The notes beneath the pieces are model-generated. The model made no database searches and had not been told where the DNA came from. It saw only the letters and a program-made list of their open reading frames with translations. From NCBI GenBank assembly GCA_958414155.1, contig CATYWI010000090.1:1-5942 (forward strand): a DNA stretch of 5,942 nt. Reading direction: 5' to 3'. The DNA is from an uncultured Anaerotruncus sp. (GTDB taxonomy: Bacteria > Bacillota_A > Clostridia > Oscillospirales > CAG-272). Position numbers and translations under genes: made by a program. Below, one piece after another: positions 1 through 5,505 of the stretch; positions within the stretch are counted from its first letter, which is position 1, and each line of letters starts with the position of its first letter.

Positions 1-189
1 CCACACCATGGCGCAGCATCCCGTCTGTAAATTACCTGTTTATTATATCAATTAAAACAACGACTTTCAAGCCGCGCGCACGATGTTTTACACCCGGCGT
101 TCAAAATTAACCCTGTGTTAACAAACGCGGTCATGTTCCTTCAAATAAAATCAGATAAAAACGTGTGATATTGAACTATATTTTTTCGT

Positions 190-219
190 TTGCAAAGCTT
201 CCATTGTGCATTGTATACG
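190..219 (+). promoter_or_regulatory. Weak candidate promoter for dapL
   Basis: TTGCAA (190-195) and TATACG (214-219) are separated by 18 bp and lie about 40 bases before the dapL start, so a short leader would result. The boxes are imperfect, and TACAAT at 231-236 is an alternative -10 box without a good -35 partner. The rest of 1-257 holds no gene I can support. Frame +1 is open only for nine codons before a stop at 28-30, which could be the tail of an upstream gene but is too short to judge. Confidence 0.25.
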
Positions 220-257
220 ATTTGTCGGCATACAATGACAATATATGGAGGATGAGC

Positions 258-1475
258 ATGAAAAACAACAGTCTTTGCATCACACCCGGTCTGACTGCCG
301 GAAGCCTTGCGGGGAATTATCTTTTCGCCGAGGTCGCCGCGCGTATAAACGAATACAAAAAAAGCGCTCCCAACCGCGTAATAGATCTCAGCATAGGCGA
401 TGTGACACTGCCTCTGCCGCGCACCGCGGCGGCGGCGCTCGCCACGGCGTCTGCCGAAATGGGGACCAACGCGGGCTTTCGAGGATATCCGCCGTGCGCA
501 GGATATGATTTTTTGCGCGAGGCAATCGCCTCAGGTCATTACGCCCGGCTCGGCGTCCGCATAGGTGCGGACGAAATTTTTATTTCGGACGGCGCCAAGA
601 CCGACCTCGGGGTACTGCCGCAAATTTTCGGCAGGTGCTGTGTGTATCTGCCCGACCCGACGTATCCCGCCTACCGCGATGTGAACATCGCCGTCGGCAA
701 CACCGTAAAATACATAACCGCGAACAGCGGAAACGGATTTCTGCCGCTTCCGGACAGCGACTGCGGAACGGGGATATATTACATCTGCTCGCCCTCAAAT
801 CCGACCGGTGCGGCGTACACGGAGGATGAATTGGGCATATGGGTGCGCCATGTTTTGTCTACCGGGTCGGTGATAATATATGACGCAGCGTACTCGATGT
901 TTATTCCCGACGCCGACCGCGTGCATCCGCGCACCATATATGCTGTCCCTGAAGCACGCAGGTGCGCGATAGAGGTGAATTCCTTTTCAAAATCCGCGGG
1001 CTTCACCGGGCTGAGATGCGGCTTCACCGTCATTCCGGCTGAGCTTACCGTGGACGGCACGTCGCTTTCCGGCGTCTGGCAGCGCTACCGCGCAATGACG
1101 TCAAACGGCGTTGCATATCCGGTCCAGCGCGCCGCGGCAGCCACGCTCACGCCGGACGGCAGGCGAGCCTGCCGCGCCGCAATAGGATACTATCTTGAAA
1201 ACGTCACGATTTTGCGGCGCGCTCTGCGCTCGTGCGGTATCAAGACCGCGGCGGGCGGGATTAGCCCGTATGTATGGTTCCGCTGTCCCGGCGGCGATTC
1301 GTGGGACTTTTTCACGCGTCTGCTCGAAAGTACCGGGATCGCGGGAACGCCCGGCGCGGGCTTCGGCGCGGCAGGCGAAGGCTACTTCCGTTTTTCCGCC
1401 TTCTGCCGGCACGAGGATGCAGCCGAAGCGACGGAAAGGCTCCGCAACCGGCTTCCGGACTGCCGGATGAGTTAA
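258..1475 (+). CDS. dapL: LL-diaminopimelate aminotransferase (PLP-dependent, class I/II fold)
   Basis: The enzyme converts tetrahydrodipicolinate directly to LL-diaminopimelate with glutamate as amino donor, for lysine and peptidoglycan synthesis in the cytoplasm. The start at 258 is chosen because GGAGG at 247-251 lies 6 bases upstream; the frame is open back to 165, but that stretch has no good ribosome site. The resulting 405 residues match the usual DapL length of about 410. Visible features (numbered from 258): SIGDVTLPLP near 45-55, ISDGAKTD at 109-116, DPTYPAY at 133-139, SNPTG at 180-184, YDAAY with the cofactor-ring Asp at 209, the Schiff-base Lys at 245 in SFSKSAGFTG, and the C-terminal GEGYFRFSAF with the carboxylate-binding Arg at about 378. 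The pattern SFSK-aGFTG-R plus GTPG-GFG--GEGYFR fits DapL better than general aspartate aminotransferases. It is somewhat divergent from typical DapL, for example DVTLPL where DVTRPL is common. It is GC-rich, unlike the genes that follow. No clear terminator follows it. Confidence 0.85.
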   Translation: MKNNSLCITPGLTAGSLAGNYLFAEVAARINEYKKSAPNRVIDLSIGDVTLPLPRTAAAALATASAEMGTNAGFRGYPPCAGYDFLREAIASGHYARLGVRIGADEIFISDGAKTDLGVLPQIFGRCCVYLPDPTYPAYRDVNIAVGNTVKYITANSGNGFLPLPDSDCGTGIYYICSPSNPTGAAYTEDELGIWVRHVLSTGSVIIYDAAYSMFIPDADRVHPRTIYAVPEARRCAIEVNSFSKSAGFTGLRCGFTVIPAELTVDGTSLSGVWQRYRAMTSNGVAYPVQRAAAATLTPDGRRACRAAIGYYLENVTILRRALRSCGIKTAAGGISPYVWFRCPGGDSWDFFTRLLESTGIAGTPGAGFGAAGEGYFRFSAFCRHEDAAEATERLRNRLPDCRMS

Positions 1476-1502
1476 TTCAACCAATTAATCATTAATAATA
1501 AT

Positions 1503-1513
1503 TTTAATATTTA
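1503..1513 (+). repeat. Left copy of an 11-bp direct repeat flanking the accessory segment
   Basis: TTTAATATTTA occurs here, just after dapL, and again at 4292-4302 at the far end of the AT-rich segment. The two copies bracket the whole cluster. It is made only of A and T, so chance is a serious alternative, and no integrase or transposase lies between the copies. Confidence 0.3.
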
Positions 1514-1547
1514 GCTTTATACCCCATACATTCAAACATCAGCTAAC

Positions 1548-1599
1548 AAAAAACTTTTTTAAAACACCTCTTGACAATTAAAACTTGGAATGATATAAT
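1548..1599 (+). promoter_or_regulatory. Consensus sigma-A promoter with extended -10 and upstream A/T tract
   Basis: TTGACA at 1571-1576 and TATAAT at 1594-1599 both match the consensus fully, with the ideal 17-bp spacer, and TG at 1591-1592 gives an extended -10 (TGATATAAT). An A6-C-T6-A4 tract at 1548-1564 falls at about -58 to -42 from a predicted start near A1606, where an UP element would sit. Transcription from here would read through the membrane protein, XRE regulator and PLD-ATPase genes. Such a strong promoter in front of a regulator-containing cluster suggests that it is repressed. Confidence 0.85.
1579..1589 (+). repeat. Operator-like direct repeat, copy 1 (promoter spacer)
   Basis: TAAAACTTGGA lies inside the spacer between the -35 and -10 boxes and is repeated exactly at 1620-1630. 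With flanks the copies read CAATTAAAACTTGGA and CAATAAAACTTGGA, differing by one T. A protein bound here would cover the promoter. The downstream XRE protein is the natural candidate, but this is inference. Confidence 0.5.
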
Positions 1600-1619
1600 G
1601 TAGGTACAGCAAAATACAA

Positions 1620-1630
1620 TAAAACTTGGA
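1620..1630 (+). repeat. Operator-like direct repeat, copy 2 (overlaps the ribosome binding site)
   Basis: This is the second copy of TAAAACTTGGA, 41 bp downstream of the first, close to four helical turns, so both would face the same side of the helix. Its last bases form the start of the Shine-Dalgarno sequence GGAGGTGA (1628-1635). Part of the match may therefore reflect ribosome-site constraint, but the TAAAACTT portion is not explained that way. Confidence 0.5.
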
Positions 1631-1642
1631 GGTGAAGTGTGC

Positions 1643-1966
1643 ATGGAAAAAGAAAAAATATTAAATTTGGCACAAAAAAATCATGCTGTGGGGAATGAAT
1701 TCGAAAACCGTGTTGCATCGAAAGGCACCACACTAAGTTGTCTGACATCAATTATTATTGGGATCATATTATTTTTGATTGAATATGTTGCAAAAGGTTC
1801 GGCCAATATAGGCTTATTGGCTATTGGCTTGACAGCATCATGTGTTCAATCGTTGTATGAAGGAATTAGAAACAAAAAAGCACTGCTCATTATCGGAGGT
1901 TGCGTCCAGATACCCTTCGTGCTTTTATTTATTATCGCATTTATATTTCAGGTAGTCAAAAAATGA
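1643..1966 (+). CDS. Small three-helix membrane protein (resembles DUF6442-type proteins paired with XRE regulators)
   Basis: The product is a 107-residue predicted inner-membrane protein of unknown function. ATG 1643 is preferred; GTG 1637 in the same frame is also possible. The Shine-Dalgarno sequence GGAGGTGA (1628-1635) precedes both. The first 28 or so residues are polar and charged (MEKEKILNLAQKNHAVGNEFENR), followed by three hydrophobic segments at about 31-50, 55-72 and 80-103, with a KK tail. The acidic/basic N-terminus of the EKIL--A-KN---NEFE type followed by three helices recalls small clostridial membrane proteins (DUF6442-like) that are encoded next to a short XRE regulator. That assignment is from memory of the family, not from a search. 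Its stop overlaps the start of the XRE gene (ATGA at 1963-1966), so the two are probably translated together and may act as a membrane sensor/regulator or immunity-type pair. Confidence 0.8.
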   Translation: MEKEKILNLAQKNHAVGNEFENRVASKGTTLSCLTSIIIGIILFLIEYVAKGSANIGLLAIGLTASCVQSLYEGIRNKKALLIIGGCVQIPFVLLFIIAFIFQVVKK

Positions 1967-2178
1967 ACTCACATCTCAAATTAAAAAACAATTTAAAAAA
2001 ATACAGGACGTCTGCAGGGTATACACAATCTCAACTTGCCCAAAAAGTCGGAACGTCAAAAAACACAATAAGTTCTATCGAAACGGGTCAATTTGGTCCC
2101 ACAGCATATCTTGCCGCACTGCTGTGCGTTGCCCTTGATTGCAAATTTGAGGAGTTATTTTACTTCGATGAAGAGTAA
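1963..2178 (+). CDS. XRE/Cro-CI family helix-turn-helix transcriptional regulator
   Basis: This 71-residue DNA-binding protein consists of a single HTH_3 domain without a ligand or peptidase domain. The helix-turn-helix runs from about residue 21 to 41: TQSQLAQKVGTSKNTISSIE, with the family-typical Q-LA, S--TIS-IE positions. A third/fourth helix region (YLAALLCVALDC) and the common C-terminal ending FEELFYFDEE follow. ATG 1963 is chosen because it creates the 4-base ATGA overlap with the membrane protein gene. The same open frame extends upstream to 1900, but that part only shadows the membrane protein. Only a weak AGG (1950-1952) precedes the start, which fits translational coupling. Likely targets are its own promoter region and the repeats at 1579-1589 and 1620-1630 (inference). 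The nuclease-ATPase gene follows 43 bases later, apparently in the same transcript. Confidence 0.92.
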   Translation: MNSHLKLKNNLKKYRTSAGYTQSQLAQKVGTSKNTISSIETGQFGPTAYLAALLCVALDCKFEELFYFDEE

Positions 2179-2221
2179 AGTCGCATGTGGAGTTTATATT
2201 TATACATGAAAGGATGTAAAA

Positions 2222-3001
2222 ATGGAACAAAATATGATGCAGCAAATTGATATATTCTCCCCTCAAGAGTCCACCTCCCACGTTGTCTCATCAAAAATTG
2301 ATGTCAAGCGAATGGAGTTTCTTGCTTCTGAAAGCGTTTCATGGGAGGAATTGTTCGACGGGTTCAACGACTTGAAAGCTATAACCTACTCGTCCGGAAC
2401 AAACTTTATAGGTAGATTATTGAACCTTTTTGATACTGCAGAAATCATTTTCGGATGTGAAGCCGTAATGTCATATTCAATACAGGAAATAATGGCGTTT
2501 CAGTCAAAACTCATTGATAGACTGCGTAGTTCTCCGTCTTATGATGCAATTTTGAAGAAAATTGACAGGGATAAATTACATTTATATGTCGTCAGGGAAA
2601 AGCTGTCGCATGAAAAACTATATCTGTTATCATCTAACGGAGGAAAAAAACGCGTAATATCCGGGTCAGCCAACATGTCTTTCAACGCCTTCAACGGTCG
2701 CCAGAGAGAAAACATATGGTATGCAGACGGCGATGAAATTTACAACTGCTATCTGTCAGAGTTCAACATTTTAAAGGAAAGCAGTTCCGATAACATAAGC
2801 CATAAAGCTTTGTGCACCGCGGATGACGAAGAAAATGTCGATGCCCTTCCGATCGCTGAAACCACAAATGTCCGTACCGCCATTGTTATCGAGCCGTCCA
2901 TGGAAAGCAAAGAGGACATTCAATTTGTACTTGACGTAGATAAGCGTGCGAAAAAATTGCTCCATTCTGTCCGAAGCCCGACAAAACCGGGAAAATCATA
3001 A
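2222..3001 (+). CDS. Phospholipase D-like (HKD) nuclease domain protein, N-terminal part of split gene
   Basis: This is a 259-residue open frame with ATG 2222 preceded by AAAGGA (2209-2214) 7 bases upstream. It carries one PLD half-site: H130-E-K132 (LSHEKLYLL), GSANMS with N151, and E163 in RQRENIWY. The H-x-K, N and E arrangement resembles single-motif PLD nucleases such as Nuc, which act as dimers. The Asp of the classical H-x-K-x4-D motif is absent (Ser instead), which is common in PLD nucleases. Before it is an alpha/beta region (LKAITYSSGTNFIGRLL, then AEIIFGCE) typical of the start of a PLD fold. From about 190 an acidic linker (TADDEENVDALP) follows. The last residues (LLHSVRSPTKPGKS) look like out-of-frame translation, because the -1 frame over the same bases continues into the ATPase gene. 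Substrate is unknown; nucleic acid is more likely than lipid given the attached ATPase and absence of membrane or signal segments. Confidence 0.85.
   Translation: MEQNMMQQIDIFSPQESTSHVVSSKIDVKRMEFLASESVSWEELFDGFNDLKAITYSSGTNFIGRLLNLFDTAEIIFGCEAVMSYSIQEIMAFQSKLIDRLRSSPSYDAILKKIDRDKLHLYVVREKLSHEKLYLLSSNGGKKRVISGSANMSFNAFNGRQRENIWYADGDEIYNCYLSEFNILKESSSDNISHKALCTADDEENVDALPIAETTNVRTAIVIEPSMESKEDIQFVLDVDKRAKKLLHSVRSPTKPGKS
2944..3001 (+). other. Overlap of the two frames: probable frameshift, best placed at A6 (2951-2956)
   Basis: The frame of the downstream gene is open from 2944 (stop TAA at 2941-2943), and the upstream frame ends at 2999-3001, so the switch must lie in this 58-base overlap. 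Upstream codons read GCG AAA AAA TTG; stepping back one base after the two AAA codons gives ATT GCT CCA and the continuous protein KIAPFCPKPDKTGKIIINP, leading into the ATPase part. A seventh A would restore one frame. The heptamer G-AAA-AAA is not a canonical tandem-slippage site and I see no convincing stem just downstream, so an indel or sequencing error is favoured over programmed recoding. Confidence 0.7.
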
Positions 3002-3087
3002 TAAATCCGAAAAACATACAAAAACTCAAGCGCAGTATTCATGACGAGACAGTTAAACAAAAAGATCAACACAAAGAACATCCACAA

Positions 3088-4221
3088 TTGATCATAGATG
3101 TTTTAAATTCCACCGTGACATTAAACGACGAAAACATTGATTTGAATCCAGCTGCGAAAGATATACAAAATGACGTTGATCTTTTTCTTAAATACATGAA
3201 TGGATACAAAAGCTTTCACGGAGAGACTCACGATTTGCAATGCAGATATTTTGAATTTGCAAACTGGTTTTTCTGTTCTCCTTTTATGGCAACTATGCGT
3301 GATATGGCATCAAGATATGACCTAAACCTGTTACCCTACCCAGTATTTGGACTTCTATATGGACACAGTAAAGCGGGAAAGACTACCTTTCTCGAAACTT
3401 TGCTTAAAATGATGATAGGACAAAAGCCCAAAATATCAGCTCAGGAATTTACACGCGGGAACATAGAATATCTTAAAAACACGGTAAAAGGCGCGCCGAT
3501 CATTGTTGACGATATAGTAAATACCCGGTTTAACCAGCATGCCATAGAAACAATCAAAACCGACAACTTTGGGATTGCAGACCACATGGTAAATTACCCC
3601 GCAGTTGTAATAAGCGCCAATGATGATGTTAAAGCCGTTTCGCCCGAAGTAATCAGACGAACCATCATCTGTCGCGTCCAAGCAGGACTTACCAATACTG
3701 AAGTAATGCAAAGCAAGATTGTCCGTACTATTCAAAAAAATATCGGAACGGCTTTTTACAGAGAATATCTTAGACGTATGCTTTTTATCGTCCAGAATCT
3801 AATTGAGACCATGAAAGACGATTCTGTGGAAGTGGCTCCCGATATTCTCAAAGAATCATCCGAAGTAATATGTTCTATAATAAAAGAACATTCCGATAAC
3901 ACACCGGAATATATCAAACAACTGTCACTTGACGATTATTTCAATGAAAAAGTTACCGGGAAGTATGCCATAAAAACAATCCGTACAGTATGGGAAACAA
4001 ACCCGAACACATTTTTGATTAACCGAAAAGGCAATGAACTAAAATACAATGCCTTAACAACGCTTGAGGCTGACCGCTTGATAAAAGAGCTACCAGAAAA
4101 CCTTGAGGCGCGCAAATCGCGTGAATTTGTCATAATGAAACTGGATGAAGCCGAAAAATTCTTCGGCATCAAGTTCAAGAAGAATCTGCTACAATTGCTT
4201 GGGCATTCCATCGGTGAATAA
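3088..4221 (+). CDS. P-loop (AAA+/SF3-like) ATPase, C-terminal part of split PLD-ATPase gene
   Basis: The nominal start is TTG 3088 (377 residues), but it has no Shine-Dalgarno sequence. The same frame reads as plausible protein back to 2944 with no ATG (ILE-rich, then NPKNIQKLKRS and QKDQHKEHPQ), so this is better seen as the C-terminal part of the gene starting at 2222. Numbered from 3088: Walker A GHSKAGKT at 92-99, Walker B APIIVDD at 136-142, a sensor-1-like ISAND with N178, and a paired Arg (190-191) in PEVIRRTIICRV that could be an arginine finger. The order and the IPEVIRR-type segment recall AAA+/superfamily 3 helicase-like NTPases from phage and plasmid primases. The C-terminal region from 280 is helical and charged with no recognised motif. 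It would couple ATP binding or hydrolysis to the attached PLD nuclease. It ends 32 bases before the shared terminator hairpin. Confidence 0.82.
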   Translation: MIIDVLNSTVTLNDENIDLNPAAKDIQNDVDLFLKYMNGYKSFHGETHDLQCRYFEFANWFFCSPFMATMRDMASRYDLNLLPYPVFGLLYGHSKAGKTTFLETLLKMMIGQKPKISAQEFTRGNIEYLKNTVKGAPIIVDDIVNTRFNQHAIETIKTDNFGIADHMVNYPAVVISANDDVKAVSPEVIRRTIICRVQAGLTNTEVMQSKIVRTIQKNIGTAFYREYLRRMLFIVQNLIETMKDDSVEVAPDILKESSEVICSIIKEHSDNTPEYIKQLSLDDYFNEKVTGKYAIKTIRTVWETNPNTFLINRKGNELKYNALTTLEADRLIKELPENLEARKSREFVIMKLDEAEKFFGIKFKKNLLQLLGHSIGE

Positions 4222-4253
4222 CACACTGAACGCTTCAATCACGTCTTACAGCC

Positions 4254-4294
4254 AAATGAGTCCCGTGCTTTATTCAAAAGCACGGGACTCATTT
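4254..4294. terminator. Perfect 18-bp hairpin, shared bidirectional terminator
   Basis: AAATGAGTCCCGTGCTTT (4254-4271) pairs without mismatch with 4277-4294 around a 5-base ATTCA loop. It sits between two convergent genes, 32 bases after the ATPase gene stop and 5 bases after the icd stop in that gene's direction. The A/T ends of the stem supply the U-rich tail in both directions (ATTTAATATTT on the plus strand). No separate terminator is needed for either gene. Confidence 0.88.
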
Positions 4295-4302
4295 AATATT
4301 TA
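4292..4302 (+). repeat. Right copy of the 11-bp direct repeat flanking the accessory segment
   Basis: TTTAATATTTA matches 1503-1513 exactly. This copy overlaps the base of the terminator stem and includes the icd stop codon (TAA on the minus strand, 4300-4302). That placement, at the 3' end of a core gene, would suit an integration scar, but the repeat is short and A/T only. Confidence 0.3.
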
Positions 4303-5484
4303 CTGCTTACATGACTCTGCCAGCTTCCCTATCACGTACTCGCCCATTTCGCGGCAGGTGGAACCCCCGCGGCGGCCTGTAATCTTTATCGGAGAATCGG
4401 GAGCCGTGGCGGCATCGAGCGCCGCGCGCAGGCGGTCGGCACGGTCGGCATGGCCGATATGACGCAGCAGCATCTCCGCGGCGCGGAGCATACTGGCGGG
4501 GTTGGCATAGTCGCCGTCGCCGCGCTCTATCATACGCGGAGCGGAGCCGTGTATAGCCTCAAACATAGCATAGCGCGAGCCGACATTGGCGCTGCCCGCA
4601 GTTCCTACACCACCCTGTATCTGTGCCGCCTCATCGGTAATGATATCACCGTAGAGGTTCGGAAGCAGGAAGATCTGGAAGCCGGAGCGCGACGCGGTAT
4701 CAAGCAGCTTTGCGGTCATGATGTCGATATACCAGTCCTCGACCGTAAGCTCCGGATATTCCTCCGCCGCGATCTTATGCGCGATGCGTGAGAAGTCGCC
4801 GTCGGTCTTTTTCATTATATTCGCCTTTGTAACACAGCAGACGCGGGTCTTGCCGTTTTTTCTGGCAAAATCATATGCCGCGCGTGCGATACGCGCAGTG
4901 CCCTCGGCTGTCGTGACCTTGAAATCGCATGAAAGCTCGCCCGGCACGGACACTCCGCGGCTTCCGAGGACATATTCACCCTCGGTATTCTCGCGGAAGA
5001 AGGTCCAGTCTATTCCCTCGGCGGGAATGGAAACGGGGCGCACGTTTGCAAACAGGTCCAGCTCGCGGCGCATGGCAACGTTGGCGCTTTCAAGTTCCTT
5101 GGCTCCCGTACCGCCCTGCGGGGTAGTCGTCGGCCCCTTCAGCACGACGTGGCATTCGCGGATAGCCGCAAGCACATCGTCGGGTATCGCCTTGCCTGCT
5201 GCCAGACGGTTCTCAATGGTGAGTCCCTCGATATCGCGCAACTCTATCCTGCCTGCGGCGATCTCATCGGCAAGCAGCGCTTCAAGCACGCGGCGAGCCT
5301 CGGCGGTAATGATAGGACCGATGCCGTCACCGCCGCAGCAGCCTATTATGATCTTATCAAGCGCAGCATAGTCGGTCGCAGGTGGCGCGCTTTTCATTTT
5401 ATCGTTGCGTGCAAGCTGCTCGCGCAGTATCTTTTCAAAATCCGCAACGGCGGATGAGATATATTTTTCGTATGCGTTTTCCAT
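4300..5484 (-). CDS. icd: Isocitrate dehydrogenase (isocitrate/isopropylmalate dehydrogenase family)
   Basis: The enzyme oxidatively decarboxylates isocitrate to 2-oxoglutarate, giving the carbon skeleton for glutamate. It has 394 residues; ATG at 5484 is preceded by GAGGAAG (plus-strand 5493-5499) 8 bases away. Visible features: IIIGCCGGDGIGP (45-57), LKGPTTTPQGG (115-125), SANVAMRRELDLFANVRP (133-150) with Ser133 and Asn135 at the isocitrate-binding positions, FRENTEGEY (163-171), TKANIMK with Lys220, YIDIM with Asp254, LYGDIITDEAA with Asp280 and Asp284, and IHGSAP (311-316) in the dinucleotide site. The S-x-N-x3-R pattern and the aconitase neighbour favour isocitrate over 3-isopropylmalate. 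A charged N-terminal extension of about 44 residues precedes the fold. The positions after HGSAP are Arg-Met where E. coli NADP enzyme has Lys-Tyr, so the cofactor cannot be settled here. It lies 21 bases after the aconitase stop, one operon. Confidence 0.9.
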   Translation of the reverse strand: MENAYEKYISSAVADFEKILREQLARNDKMKSAPPATDYAALDKIIIGCCGGDGIGPIITAEARRVLEALLADEIAAGRIELRDIEGLTIENRLAAGKAIPDDVLAAIRECHVVLKGPTTTPQGGTGAKELESANVAMRRELDLFANVRPVSIPAEGIDWTFFRENTEGEYVLGSRGVSVPGELSCDFKVTTAEGTARIARAAYDFARKNGKTRVCCVTKANIMKKTDGDFSRIAHKIAAEEYPELTVEDWYIDIMTAKLLDTASRSGFQIFLLPNLYGDIITDEAAQIQGGVGTAGSANVGSRYAMFEAIHGSAPRMIERGDGDYANPASMLRAAEMLLRHIGHADRADRLRAALDAATAPDSPIKITGRRGGSTCREMGEYVIGKLAESCKQ

Positions 5485-5505
5485 TTTCGTGACTTCCTCT
5501 TTTTT

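Larger units (their letters stand above)
2222..4221 (+). pseudogene. PLD nuclease-P-loop ATPase gene, split by a -1 frame change
   Basis: This entry treats 2222-3001 and 2944-4221 as one gene. Joining them at the A6 run (2951-2956) gives about 666 residues: a PLD-type nuclease domain (about 45-185), an acidic linker (about 190-245), a short basic connector (about 250-290), a P-loop ATPase domain (about 370-530), and a helical C-terminal region (about 560-660). No stop codon interrupts either part away from the junction and all key motifs are intact. The lesion is therefore recent, a sequencing error, or recoded. If it is a sequencing artefact, the gene is functional and should be annotated as one coding region. 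Confidence 0.6.

Noticed and set aside
1..30. Possible C-terminal tail (PHHGAASRL) of an upstream plus-strand gene
   Set aside because: Only nine codons are visible and other frames are equally open; cannot be supported.
165..257. In-frame N-terminal extension of the dapL reading frame from 165
   Set aside because: No ribosome site precedes it, the added residues do not match DapL, and GGAGG at 247-251 fits the start at 258.
1101..1484. Minus-strand open frame opposite the dapL 3' part
   Set aside because: Arg/Ala-rich shadow of dapL; GC-rich sequence leaves such frames open by chance.
1472..1488. TTAATT/AATTAA inverted repeat after dapL as a terminator
   Set aside because: The 6-bp stem is all A/T with no following T-run; too weak to call.
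2950..2956. Programmed -1 frameshift heptamer (G-AAA-AAA)
   Set aside because: Not of the X-XXY-YYZ type, and no clear downstream stem or upstream Shine-Dalgarno stimulator was seen; kept only as an alternative to an indel.
4145..4462. Plus-strand frame running from the ATPase gene end through the terminator into icd antisense
   Set aside because: It crosses a strong terminator and two real genes in other frames; low-complexity end.
4718..5371. Long plus-strand open frame opposite icd (217 codons)
   Set aside because: It is Ser/Ala/Arg-rich antisense of a well-supported isocitrate dehydrogenase in GC-rich DNA and has no recognisable motif.
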